A stretch of 64,000 nucleotides of DNA from contig OX578276.1 in NCBI GenBank assembly GCA_951217055.1, positions 10,308,580 to 10,372,579 of the forward strand, read 5' to 3'. The DNA is from Gerris lacustris (Eukaryota > Arthropoda > Insecta > Hemiptera > Gerridae). Position numbers and translations under genes: made by a program. Below the pieces are notes generated by a model, which was given only the letters and a program-made list of their open reading frames with translations, was not told the origin of the DNA and made no database searches. Of this stretch, positions 22,083 through 33,011 are shown piece by piece (the stretch's first letter is position 1; each line of letters begins with the position of its first letter).

Positions 22083-22308
22083 AATAGTATATTATGTTAC
22101 TAGGCTGTGAAGTGAGTTTTTTCTTTACCGCGTTTGACAACTACCCGCCGGACATAAAACATCTTTTAGTTCCTAGGACGTAAAAGATTTTTTCTTTACA
22201 GCTAGGAGTAATGAAAAGATTTTTTTAAGTCCACGTAATGAAAAAATGGATTTTAGCTATGTCTTTTAGGCTCTAAAGTTACTATTTCACAGCCTACCAC
22301 GGAAAAAA
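22083..22308. mobile_element. Short copy of the 38852-43766 DNA element (uninterrupted)
   Basis: Starts AATAGTATATTATGTTACTA and ends CACAGCCTACCACGGAAAAA, identical in order to the element split by the LTR retrotransposon at 39250-43631. It lacks the ~300 bp present at 38902-39206 in the long copy. The inner ends GGCTGTGAAGTGAG and CTATTTCACAGCC are inverted. It preserves the empty target CCTAGGACG at 22172-22180. Confidence 0.85.
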
Positions 22309-24961
22309 TATATTGTACTTTCAATGATTACAGGAAGGAGAATGATTCTGAAGCAATTTGGAGTCAGAAGAGCGGTTGATTTAACTCCTAAAGCGAAGTT
22401 CCTGTTCAGGGAAACTCTAATCTTGAGAAAGAAGATATGCCGCACCTCATCAAAGTTATCTTCGACAAAAAAGGAGGTTGCAGCTAGCAGAGAGTAGCTT
22501 GATCAGGGCTGGGACAAGCTATTAACAACTTGCCACCTACATTTTCCTCTTTCCTTAAATGCCAGCTGAGAGAGAGCAAGAAATGCCTTAAGTGTAGGAG
22601 GTTTACTCTGGAAGATAAAGTTTTGGCTTTGTCTTTGATGAAGAGAAGTGGCAGGAGCTACAGATTTTTGGCCAACTATTTTGTCCTTCCATCAAGGAGA
22701 ACGTTACTGAGGCTATTGTCAAATTTGTCATTTAAAGCTGGCATTAATGATGACATGTTTGCCCACTTGTCAGTCATTTTTGACAAACAAGTGACTGACA
22801 GTGACAGACATGCCATCTTGATGTTTGATGAAATGAGCCTGTCTACTGTCTGCCCACCTTGACTACAATGAAACTCATGATATGATTGAAGGATTTGAGG
22901 ACCTTGGTGGGAGGAGAAGGTCAAATGACTTTGCTGACAAAGCCTTAGTATTCATGATCCGAGGACTGCGAAGAAGTTTTAAGCAGCCTGTTGCATTTGC
23001 TTCCCCATCGACATCAGTGAAGTCTGCTGACTTAGCTTCTCTTATAAGAGAAGTTGGATCCAAAGTGATGTCAACAGGTTTAACAATTGATGCCACAGTT
23101 CGAGACCAGGTAATTATTACAAATTTATTGATTTTTACTAAGTTCTTGTGCTATTTACTAATTTTATTTGTAAAGTTGTTATCAATAGCCAAACTTCATA
23201 TTCTCTCATTTCTGGAATATATCTAAACTATTTTTTTTTTTTTTTTAGGGAGCATCAAATGTTGCAGCCATAAATAGGTTGTGTGCAGAGGCGAAGGAGA
23301 GCATGCTTCGAAAAGATGAAGAGTATCGAGGGGAATACTTTAAAATTGATAATTTCCAAGTTATACCTCTTTTTGACCCTCCTCACCTTTTGAAAGGCAT
23401 TAGGAATGGTCTTCTTTAAAAGGATCTTCGGTTCACTAGGGAAGGTTCTGTTATGAAGGCTTCCTGGCACCACGTACATCAGTTCTATGCCCTGGACAAC
23501 AGCTACTCTCATCGAATGGTTCAGGAACTGACTTACAGTCATGTCATTCCTCATAAAATCAGAAAAATTAAAGTTTCTTGCTGTTTCCAAGTGTTTAGTT
23601 ACACAGTGGGATCTTTGATGTACACTTTGGCTGATAGATGTAAGTTGTGGTATGAATGTGCATTCTTTCAAATTAGTTATTAAGTTAACTTTAAGGGATT
23701 CGTATATTAATTTCAGACTTCTTATTTATATTTTTCTTCACTCTCAATTCAATTGGTATTTTTGGCTTTGACATTTTTTATTTCTTTAGTTAGTATTAAT
23801 TTTATAACCTTTTATGTTTCATGTCTTGTTGCAGCGGCTTGTTCAGACTTAGACAAAAATGCAAAAGATACGGCAAAGTTTCTGCTCTTCATGGATGAGC
23901 TGTTCGATAGTGTCAATGGGTCATCTGTTCCTCACAAGCAAAAGAAACGCCTGTGTGCAGTTCAAAGGACCAGCGGGCATGTTGCTTTTTGTAATGAAGC
24001 TGTTAAAGTGCTAGAATCTATGGAGTAAGTTGCAGAGGATGGTAAGGAGACAAGGACTCCAAGTATGAATAACTGGGCAAGGACTCTTCGAAATATCAAA
24101 GCCTTGTTGTTTCGTCTTATGAATAAAGGATTTAAATTTCTTTCTTTGAGGAATCTCAACCAAGACCCTCTTGAGAATAAGTTTGGAGCCATAAGGCGTT
24201 ATGGTTTTAGAAATAATGCTCCCACTTGCACTAATTTCATAGGTACTTATAAAAGCCTTCTTTTGGCCTCTTATGATTTCATCGAGGACTCTTGGTCAAA
24301 ACTGTGAGGAAGATGATTGTACAGTGTTAGACAATCTAAAAGAGTACTTAGTGCAAGACAATACGAGTCAGGCTGACATAGTAGACCAGAATTTTGTTAT
24401 TGGTCCTGACTCCATTGAAGAAAAGGATCCTGATGAGCCTGGTGATGTGGATAATGTCCCAGCCAGTAGCCAAATGATTGAAAGCCTGGTTTCAACTTAT
24501 ACAGCTGGATATATGTTGAAAAAAGTATGTAATGAATGTGAGCAGTGTATTGCCAAACAGCATACATCTTCTACACATGATGAGCATGCTTTCATTCATG
24601 AAAGGGAGAGAGCATCTGGTGAACGGTTGTTGACTTACCCACCAAAGCAATATTTGGATGTCTATAGTAACTGCCGTGACAGGGTTGCGTTGTTGCTACC
24701 TTTGAACTGTCACAAAATTTGAGTTGGCCATTTTCTGAGAACCCAGTTGTCATCATTCGACTTCAGTTGCATCACTTGTGAGGACCATCGAGAAGACTAC
24801 AAAAATAAATTTATCAAACTATTAGTGAAAACGTTGATACATTCTTGGTGTGAAAGTGTAAACAGGTTTTTGTCTGGTAGAGACACTAGAGTTATACCTG
24901 CAATTGACTCAATTCATAAAAAAGCTTTTGAATATTGTCTTAAACATAGACGAAGGCATTA

Positions 24962-25600
24962 AGAAAATTTTGTTTGTCTTTTTATGAGAGCCATTGCTTT
25001 AATTAATTAATTTACTAAACTCTTTTTACATTTACTTTGACTATCATTTTGCCCTTAATTGCTAGCGAGACTCTATTTAATTAATTTATATTGTATGAAA
25101 TAAGCACAAATTTTATTTATCCAATTTCTTTCAATAATTTAAAAAAAATTGTGAGGATTTATCACATTTATTAGTTGCTTAATCGCTTTTACCTGAATCT
25201 AAAATCTAAATATTTTTTTCTATACAACAACTTAAAATCCAGAGATTAAACTGTTTAATGATTTCTCTTTGAGTTTTCATTTTCATGAAAGTTTGATTTA
25301 TTAAATTCTTAAATCAAAGTAGATAACGAGTATCACAGATTTCAATTTCTATTAATCATATTATTATACACACACATTTTACTACACATACATTTTTGTG
25401 TTCATTATTTTTAGTTTATAATTGCATTTATTTGACTTTCTTATTCATATTAGTATTGTATACATGCATTCTAATTTTTATACATAAATCGACATGCACT
25501 TACATAATAAAATACCTTTATATATTATTTTGTTTGTATTATTTATTTCTATGTCTTTAAAACAATAATACTAATTTATATTTATTCAAATGTGTTTGCA
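24962..25600. other. AT-rich region downstream of the P-like gene
   Basis: Runs of A/T with ACACAC-like spots near 25367. No repeats or genes recognised. It is probably the 3' untranslated part and flank of the P-type element. Confidence 0.45.
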
Positions 25601-25790
25601 GGTTAATAATTTGACGCCATATTGCCAATAGTATTTCTTATACTCTTGGTAATATGGCAGGAGTTGCGGTGTGGTCTGCTGAACATATAATGAAGAGGGG
25701 ATTTAGTGAGTAAGTCTCACACACCAGGGGACTACCATAAGTTCTCTGACGGTGCATGAGCATTTTCCCTAAAAAAAAAAAAATGAACTG
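25601..25790. other. GC-richer segment with a 13-bp inverted repeat
   Basis: GCCATATTGCCAA at 25617 faces TTGGTAATATGGC at 25645-25657. A possible acceptor (TGTTTGCAG) precedes it. Its ~30-codon frame (MAGVAVWSAEHIMKRGFSE) is not recognised. Confidence 0.35.
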
Positions 25791-25819
25791 ACAGATGTTA
25801 ATTTTAATAAATATAATTT

Positions 25820-26735
25820 TTATATCTAGTTGTTTGCTACATTGTATTAGTTAGTTTATAGGGGGAAAAAATCTATATTCATAAATATAAATGATGTATA
25901 ATATACAATTTTATTAATTTTTTTAAAAATATGTAAAGCAACTCCCCTGCTTTGGCTGATTTATGACAAAATTACATTCTTTCAAATAGTAGTACTTTAT
26001 GTTTATTTAGAATTTTAGAAAGAAAAAATAGTTTGCTACATTGTATTAGTTAGTTTAAAGGAGGGAAAAGTCTATATTTATAAATATATATTACTAAATG
26101 TATTATTTTTTAAAAAATATGTAAAGCAACTCATTTAAAACCCAATTAGCTTATCCCCTGCTTTGGCTAATTTATGACAAAATTACATTCTTTCACACAG
26201 CATTACATATTTATGTTTATTTAGAATTTTAGAAAGAAAAAATAGTTTGCTACATTGTATTAGTTAGTTTATAGGAGGGAAAAGTCTATATTTATAAATA
26301 TATATTACTAAATGTATTATTTTTTTAAAAATATGTAAAGCAACTCATTTAAAACCCAATTAGCTTATCCCCTGCTTTGGCTAATTTATGACAAAATTAC
26401 ATTCTTTCACACAGTATTACATAAAATATTTATGTTTATTTAGAATTTTAGAAAAAAATAAATAATTGATTTGACATGATGTTAAATTTAATATAATGTT
26501 TAATGCTAGTTGTTTGCTACATTGTATTAGTTAGTTTACAGGGGGAAACAAATCTATATATATCATGTATATTATTCAATTTTATTATTTTTTTAAAAAT
26601 ATGTAAAGCAACTCATTTAAAACCCAATTGGCTTATCCCCTGCTTTGGCTGATTTATGACAATATTACATTCGTTCATATAGTAGTACATATTTATGTTT
26701 ATTTAGAATTTTTGAATTTATATTAAAATTATGTA
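25820..26735. repeat. Imperfect tandem repeat, four copies of ~200-265 bp
   Basis: TTTGCTACATTGTATTAGTT recurs at about 25831, 26031, 26244 and 26511. Each copy continues with a GGGAAAA tract, TCTATAT, ATGTAAAGCAACTC and CTGCTTTGGCT.ATTTATG. Unit length varies by internal gains and losses. No open frame. Confidence 0.92.
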
Positions 26736-26859
26736 TATGGGTTATTTGAAATAAATTATTCTTGTTTATTATGTTATGGTTTGTATCTATAACCTTACGC
26801 TTTCCTGTTCATAACTTAAAAACCCTAAATAAATACTTTTTAAACCAAATAAAATTAAC

Positions 26860-28920
26860 AAATCACTTAAAAAGTTAGATCACCAATTACTCATACTAGA
26901 TTTAAAACAAGCGCACTGGAACATTAACAAACTTAATAAATGTGTACAAAAACAATTGACCTTCATTGAACGACATGCAGTCAATTTGGAGGAATTAAAC
27001 ACCACACTTAACAATTATAAATCCAAATTAATTGAACTTATAGAAAATAATCATAAAAAGAAAATTAACTTCAGAAAGAACATAATTTTGAATGATAATC
27101 ACAATTTGATAAAACAAAATTCACCTACTTGCCAATTTATTGATAGTTATAATCAATTATACAAGAATAAATGGGTTATTAATCACAGTAATACTGAAAT
27201 CCCTATCCCGGAATTAAATTTTCTCTCATTGGGGTATAATTTCAACTTAATTCCGATCAATTTAAAAAAAGAACTTACAAAAATTTTAGTAGATGTAGAA
27301 TTTTCTTTAAGTTTCATCAAAACATCAGACAACCGTAAAAAAGCACTTAGGAACCACCTTGTACATAAAATTACGAATTACTAAAACAACTACAAAAACC
27401 ATTCCAAATTTCCCACAGGGCCATTAGAAAAACAAATATTCATAGATTCCAAAAGATCTAAACAATTTTTAAAACAACCTGAAATTATAGTATGCAAATC
27501 GGATAAAGCCAATGTCACAGTGATAATGAACAAAAGTCAGTATGAAATAAAAATGTAGGAACTGTTAAACGATAACACTACATATCAAAATATCAATGTA
27601 GAACCCAAAAAAATACTTTAAAAAATCAAAAAAGAGTATAATGAACTTCTGAATCCATTAGTAGCTAATAAATCTTGAAGACCACAGAAAAAAACTAAAC
27701 TAAGCATCAATAGCTGTAGACTCAGTCGAATAATATATGGCTTTCCCTAAAACTCACAAAACACTTCTTTAAGACCAATAGTTGATGGAATTAATTCCCC
27801 CACCGACAAACTTTCGAAATATCTCAATCCGTCCCTGAACAAATTTAACAAGAATAACCCATTCGTTTGCCAAAGCGTCTTTGAATTTGAAAATAAAATT
27901 AAAAATCTTAAATTAGAAAAACACGAATCATTAGTTTCCTTCGATGTAAAGTCCTTGTTTAAGAATGTTCCCCTTTCAGAAGTTTATAAACTCATCCAGA
28001 ATAACTGGAACCTTATTGAAACGGAAACCACCATCAAATGACCGGATGAATTTTTAAGATGTATCAAATTCTGTTGCAACAACACCTTTTTCCGCAGTTC
28101 TAACAAACTGTACAAACAAATAAATGGACTCCCTATGGGTGGCGGCATGTCAGTTAACCTCAGTGGGATCTTTGTGAACCATGTCCTAAACACAGTATTA
28201 TCAAAAATCAAATTTAAACCAAATTTACCAAATCAAAAACACTGCTTACAACTTAATTAAAAGATCCATTACACTTACTGATCCAAAGTTTATAGCAGAA
28301 ATTAAAACTTTGGTTTTTTAAAAGCTGATTGATAACATGAATCCGCTAAAATTAATTAGAACCTTATGGTTCAAAACCATTAATGCAACCGTTCCGAAAT
28401 TGAACCCGCTTCTCAACAATAGTGAACCTTATAAATTCTCGAGCCTTACTTACATTGAAGGACTTTCCCAAAATATAAGCAAAACCTTTAAAGAACTTGA
28501 TAATGCAGAACTAAAATTTGGCTTCAAATCTTGTAATAAAATAGGTAAAAAGTTTTACACACCATTAAAAGATTAAATTTCAAAAAATGACACTATGGGT
28601 TTTGTTTATCAAATTCCTTGCAATAACTGTCCAGGAAAATACATAGGTGAATCGAAGCAAACGTGGGCAAACCGAAAAACCAACATATTTCAAATGTTAA
28701 AAACAAAACGGATAGCACAGCGCTAGCCATCCATTCAACATAAAAAAACCATACCTTCAATTTTAATGAGGTTGTCATATTAGAACATGAAGATAATAGT
28801 AGAAAAATACTTTTACTTGAAGCACTTCATATATCTAAAGAATCCAATTGTGTTAATTTCAAAAAAGATAGTAGAGAACTTAATAAACATTACACAGGAA
28901 TCCTCCAAAATTTGAATTAA
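26860..28920 (+). pseudogene. Penelope-like element: long N-terminus, RT and GIY-YIG, broken
   Basis: The N-terminal region is open for 142 codons (26956-27384; HAVNLEELNTTLNNYKSKLI, PELNFLSLGYNFNLIPIN). RT blocks follow: LRPIVDGINSPTDKLSKYLN, SLVSFDVKSLFKNVPLSEVY (motif A) and INGLPMGGGMSVNLSGIF (motif B). The YxDD motif C region is deleted near 28220-28260. The thumb-side part continues (GLSQNISKTFKEL) into GFVYQIPCNNCPGKYIGE, a GIY-YIG endonuclease with a Cys pair, and ends at ~28917. About ten stops or shifts. This is the longest PLE in the window, and it has no visible tail ribozyme. Confidence 0.88.
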
Positions 28921-29399
28921 AATAATTTCCCGCCATTCCTGAATCAAATTAAACCAATCCCCTTGCTCTACAAAAAAAATTGGTTGTGTTGACCGATATT
29001 TTGTGGTAATCGAACATGATGATAATTGATAATTATATCACATATATAAGCTAATATGTGACACATGTAAAGGTGTATACATAGGCCAGACCGGAAGAAA
29101 AAAAAAATTCAAAACGAGTCGCAGAACACTATTCGGCCTGGACTAAAATAACTAAGACTTCCAGTTTCGCTAACCATTTAATAGATGCCAACCATACGTT
29201 TACTAAAGACAACTATGAGCTAGTCCATGTTTGCGGAAAAGGTAAAAAACTAGACTTACTAGAGAATTTAGAGATCCACAGAGCCTTAAACACCCCTGGT
29301 TTAGAATGTTTCAATGAAAGAACCAATCTAAACCACTCAGTCCTGGTTAAACCCCTACAAAAGTGTCGGGCTCTATTTAACAGACTGTGGTATCAGAAG

Positions 29400-29955
29400 G
29401 GCCCGACTATTTTTGCGTGTTCAGACTGGGTTATAGGATTGGAAGTAAGGAGTGCCGAAGACACGCGTGGGGTGTTCCCAGCCCACGTGAGGGTTCAGCG
29501 AGAGGTAAGGAGTGCCGAAGACACGCGTGGGGTGTTCCCAGCCCACGTGAGGGTTCAGCGAGAGGTAAGGAATGCCGAAGACACGCGTGGGGTGTTCCCA
29601 GCCCACGTGAGGGTTCAGCAGGAGGTAAGGTTAGGTAGGTGAGAAAAGAGTAAGTTAAGTGTAAGAGGAGAAGGAATAGAATGACTCTTCCCAGCCTGTG
29701 CACCGGTATATATAGCCCAGGGGGAGAAGAGGGGGCTGCCACCCTAACCCCCCTGGAGGGAGTGCGGCGCGAGCAAGTCGGGAGCCCCCAAGGTGGGGGA
29801 TCGAGGCAGACCGTCCCACTACCCCTGGGCTCTCGATGTTCCAGACGTGAGAGTCATACGCTTGCTACATCCTCAGTTTACTAACATTAAATACAAACAA
29901 TATAGTTAATACAAAAAAGGACTCGCGGGTCAATTAAGAACAATGAGGTGGCGGT
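29400..29955 (-). other. GC-rich inserted segment, possible LTR-element leader
   Basis: Lies between the two halves of the PLE protein. On the minus strand it begins TGTGGCGACCGCCACC, similar to the TGGCGACCG primer-binding sequence seen at 45325 next to a BEL LTR. The segment includes the 60-bp repeat, C/G runs, and TATATATAGCC on the plus strand at about 29708. If it is a retroelement leader, its LTR would lie at the 29960 side, where I see PLE sequence instead, so the assignment stays open. Confidence 0.35.
29442..29626. repeat. 60-bp tandem repeat, three copies
   Basis: The unit contains GGTAAGGAGTGCCGAAGACA and GGGTGTTCCCAGCCCACGTG, repeated at 29447, 29507 and 29567 with three substitutions overall. 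Sixty is divisible by three, so all frames remain open; the repeated peptides are not evidence for a protein. Each unit holds a strong splice-donor-like AG/GTAAGG. Confidence 0.95.
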
Positions 29956-30249
29956 CGCCACAAAAGTTTTACACACCTACCACAATCCAACCACCACTTA
30001 CTTTGCCTCAGTCCTTGCTAGTTATTAATAGTAGACCCGATTCTTTTTATTTTTTATTAATTATAGATTTAAACTATTTGGTAAAATATTTGATCATTGT
30101 TAAGGATCCTAGCCTTAGTTAACTTCATTAATTGTTTGTAATATTTTTGGAAGACCTTCTCACAGGTCATACCAGATGGGTACCCCCACAGACTACAACC
30201 AACAGATACATCTTTATACTTTGTAACCCTTGTTTTTTCTTTACTCAGT

Positions 30250-30318
30250 CTATATATACGATTCACTGAAGATAGTCGAAATACTGAAACGATCGTCTGA
30301 TTTTTATATTTATGTTAA
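30250..30318 (+). ncRNA. Complete type I hammerhead ribozyme motif in PLE 3' tail
   Basis: Core CTGAAGA at 30266-30272; stem II AGT (30274-30276) with ACT (30283-30285); GAAAC at 30286-30290; stem III C-G, G-C around a two-base loop (30290-30295); cleavage triplet GTC ending at 30297; stem I TCA (30263-30265) with TGA (30298-30300), extended by AT-rich pairing of TATATATA (30251-30258) with the TATATTTAT side (30305-30313). All universally required bases (CUGANGA, GAAA, UH) are present. Such minimal type I hammerheads are known in Penelope-like elements. Activity is untested. Confidence 0.72.
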
Positions 30319-30330
30319 TTGTGGTTAGAC

Positions 30331-30828
30331 TAAAATATATATATTTTAACTTGAACAAAGTGTGACTTATTCAAAAGTTAATTATCACCCTTACTCTACC
30401 TTCCTTGGGGTTATCTGTTAAGGTTACCGTACTATATAAATTATTATTTTTTCTACTTGCTTGTTAATCTGTGATATTTTATTGATCTTAAATATACTTT
30501 TAGCTTATTACCAAGTCATTTTATATATTGTTTACAAATTTACAGTATGAATTAATATGTGTAGTTTTGCGTTGTAGAATGAAGTTTAGCATTATGTATT
30601 ATTATATATAAAAGTTTTACTTATTTATGTAGTTTGAATTTGCATGTGACGAAAGCTTGAATTGCTTAATTTCTAACAGGTAAATAGTGTGTAACTTTGT
30701 CTTGTAGATGTATTGCTTGTTTTGATTATTTCAGTAAGTTAGTTTTTATGTAACTTTTTCAATTGTTATCATTTTTAGACATAAATATGCCTCGAGAAGG
30801 AGGCGAAATATAGTCAAAAGTTAAAAAG
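30331..30828. other. AT-rich spacer
   Basis: Downstream of the PLE tail; only A/T-rich sequence and no recognised element. Confidence 0.45.
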
Positions 30829-31245
30829 AATGACTTATTTGATTTATAAAAATAATTTTCTTTTATGATAACAAAAAATTGTATAATTTTCTTAAGCTAC
30901 ATTTTTACTTTTTTAACTGCATATTTGTAATATATTAATTGCTTTATATAATTTATAGATCCTAAAGACGTTCAAGAAGAGTTCGTAGACACTGTAGAGG
31001 CAGGTCCTGAAGACGAATATACGAAGAAGGATATATTGGAAGATACACAAGGATTGCCCTCTTCACTAGACAGTGATGAGGCCACTCCACAAATTAGCTC
31101 ATTCTTAAAAAAGAAAACTAGGAAAAGAAACTATTGTAAATTTTGTCGTGTTTTAATTGAAAATTTTACAAGGCATTTCTTGCTTAAGCACTCTTTATTA
31201 TTTTTAAAAAAAACTAAATTATTTCTTTACATTTTTTTTTAAACT
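30829..31245 (+). pseudogene. Truncated duplicate of the 33012-33620 exon
   Basis: 30829-31175 matches 33012-33367 over ~350 bp at well over 90 percent identity, including the upstream intron end (TATATAATTTATAG) and the exon start. It encodes DVQEEFVDTVEAGPEDEY, then RKRNYCKFCRVLIENFTRHF, a CxxC...H zinc-finger-like start. The match ends at the second half of the finger and runs into unrelated AT-rich sequence. Confidence 0.85.
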
Positions 31246-31254
31246 AATAAGTTA

Positions 31255-31625
31255 ATTGATTTGTTTGGACGGCTGCTCAACTCTGTGAAAAGAGAAAAGA
31301 AATAAGAAGTGAAGCAGCTGCCAAAGAGTTAAGTGTTCAACCTTATATTATCTCTCAAGGTTTCCACCCACAGAAGACCGAGCAATTGTACCTCATCACA
31401 CATGACGTAGTATTTCCTTTCAAAAGCGCCCTGCAATGTATTGACATAAACATTAAAACTTTTTTTGCTCTCGGTGCCGCATACCCTGTCCAATCAAATA
31501 GAACTTGGTACACAATTCAGAAAACAATTTAAGACATTACAGATAAAACATCAAATAACTACCCTTCCGTTTGTAGAGTAATAGATCTTTCTAACAACCA
31601 TAAGAGTTGTTAAAGGTAAAGATAC
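31255..31625 (+). pseudogene. Fragment of a transposon-associated protein of unknown function
   Basis: The open frame reads FHPQKTEQLYLITHDVVFPF, SALQCIDINIKTFFALGAAY and PVQSNRTWYTIQKTI, then a stop, then DITDKTSNNYPSV. I recognise this only as a type found in many arthropod mobile-element-rich loci; the family has no clear biochemical role that I know. One stop at 31530. Confidence 0.45.
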
Positions 31626-31682
31626 TTAAATTGTATGCTTATAGTAAGAAATAAAAAAATTAACTTATAAGAACTCTATATA

Positions 31683-32258
31683 GTCCACAGGCCACCATAA
31701 GAAGTGAGTCGCTGATTGATAAAGTTTTCTTACCTTATAGAATCGCTTATTTATGCCTTGTCCACCGATGAATTGGGTATATGGCAACTGGGCGCTGGGC
31801 CATTTCTTTTTGTTGACATGCCAAACTTGCCCTTCTGCGGGAACATTGAAAAGAGATAGTTAAAGTTTTAATTTTCACAGGATTGTTTAATTAAAGTATT
31901 TAAAAAACAGTGGTAAAGGTGGCCACCGATAAGAGTGGGCCGTTTGGGGTGTCCACCGCCCCAAACATATCGCTTTGCGGGGACGTTGAAAAGAAAACGG
32001 CCCACTCTTATCGGTGGCCACCTTTACCACTGTTTTTTAAATACTTTAATTAAACGATCCTGTGAAAATTAAAACGTTATCTATCTCTTTTCAATGTTCC
32101 CGCAGAAGGGCAAGTTTGGCATGTCAACAAAAAAGAAATGGCCCAGCGCCCAGTTGCCATATACCCAATTCATCGGTGGACAAGGCATAAATAAGCGATT
32201 CTATAAGGTAAGAAAACTTTATCAATCAGCGACTCACTTCTTATGGTGGCCTGTGGAC
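31683..32258. mobile_element. 576-bp foldback element (near-perfect palindrome), TA target
   Basis: GTCCACAGGCCACCATAAGA at the left faces its complement at the right. The arms are about 262 bp each (31683-31944 and 31997-32258) with a handful of mismatches, separated by ~50 bp. Flanking TA on both sides fits a TA duplication (Tc1/mariner-type MITE), but TA occurs by chance in AT-rich DNA. No coding sequence. Confidence 0.88.
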
Positions 32259-32374
32259 TAATAATACTTGTCACAACAAAAAGTCTAACAAGTATAACCA
32301 TGTTCTTATCGGGACTCTACAATTCTTGGTTCACAAATAACCATAATTATTACTTGTGACAACGCTGTAAGGAT

Positions 32375-32745
32375 TGTCATCAGTATACCATAATCCAGCA
32401 ATGTCATAGAGTTGTAGATATAATCTCCTTCTCCCTTGAACAGAAAAAGTATTGCTTGGCGGTCTTCCTAGATGAGGCCCAGGCTTTTGACAGGGTTCAC
32501 GCCGGCTTACTTTGGAAGCTCAAGGGCATCCTACCATTCACATATTACCTAATCCTAAAATCCTTTCTTGAAAACCGAGTCTACCATGTTTCTTGTAACC
32601 TCTCCACTATTTCAATTTTACAGATAAAAACAGGTGTACCCCAAGGAAGCATCCAAGCCCAAATCCTATATTCCTTTTACACATCTGACATTCCTGAACA
32701 TCCTCACACCACTCTGACATCTTTCGCATGTTTCAAATTTCATTA
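32375..32745 (+). pseudogene. Jockey-clade reverse transcriptase fragment
   Basis: The frame shows QQCHRVVDIISFSLEQKKYC, AVFLDEAQAFDRV and TGVPQGSIQAQILYSFYTSD, colinear with the Jockey ORF at 54410-54720. It covers RT motifs A and B. The WH after DR and the FADD box are lost. Confidence 0.85.
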
Positions 32746-33011
32746 TAATCAGACGAGTAGTTTTTTAGGTATGTTGGTCAACAGACAGGAAACCAGAAAT
32801 GTTCACTGATGTTTGAAACCGATTTCTGTCTTGAATGGTAAGTAAATTTGGGGTAAAATAATTTCTTTATTTTGCCTCGGGTATAATATTTCTAAACCAA
32901 TATGCCAAATTTTTAATATAATAAGTATATAAGAAAGTAAAAAAAACGCAGAGGCCCACAAACGTCAATCTCTTAATAGCATGATATTACTAATCAGGTC
33001 ATTTGTGATTG

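Larger units (their letters stand above)
21637..24961 (+). pseudogene. P-element/THAP9-like transposase gene, five-exon relic
   Basis: Predicted exons 21637-21717, 22334-23109, 23249-23639, 23835-24961, all with good GT-AG borders, including a 17-T tract before the 23249 acceptor; a more 5' exon with the THAP DNA-binding domain is missing from view. The protein shows RRFTLEDKVLALSLMKRSGR, YRFLANYFVLPSRRTLLRLL (HTH and coiled region), ILMFDEMSL (RNase H-like motif with a catalytic aspartate), GASNVAAINRLC, FDPPHLLKGIRNGLL, NQDPLENKFGAIRRYGFRNN and TAGYMLKK near the end. Such proteins move P-type transposons by a GTP-dependent cut-and-paste reaction. Stops at 22495, 23417, 24026, 24305 and 24720 and a frameshift at ~22860 inactivate it. 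The first intron holds two MITEs. Confidence 0.88.
28988..30330 (+). pseudogene. 5'-truncated Penelope-like element with GIY-YIG, C-terminus and tail
   Basis: Begins with a ~55-bp leader (TTGACCGATATTTTGTGGTA, then CGAACATGATGA) shared with the PLE duplication at 37926. Directly after it, YKLICDTCKGVYIGQTGRK starts a GIY-YIG domain that continues to ALNTPGLECFNER at ~29320. The protein C-terminus (HNPTTTYFASVLASY, stop at ~30028) is separated from it by an inserted GC-rich segment (29400-29955). The 3' untranslated region follows and ends in a hammerhead motif at 30250-30318. The frame breaks are few, making it one of the better-preserved PLE ends. Confidence 0.82.

Noticed and set aside
29387..29742. 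Overlapping ORFs on both strands with repeated RGVFPAHVRV-type peptides
   Set aside because: By-product of the 60-bp tandem repeat (length divisible by three).
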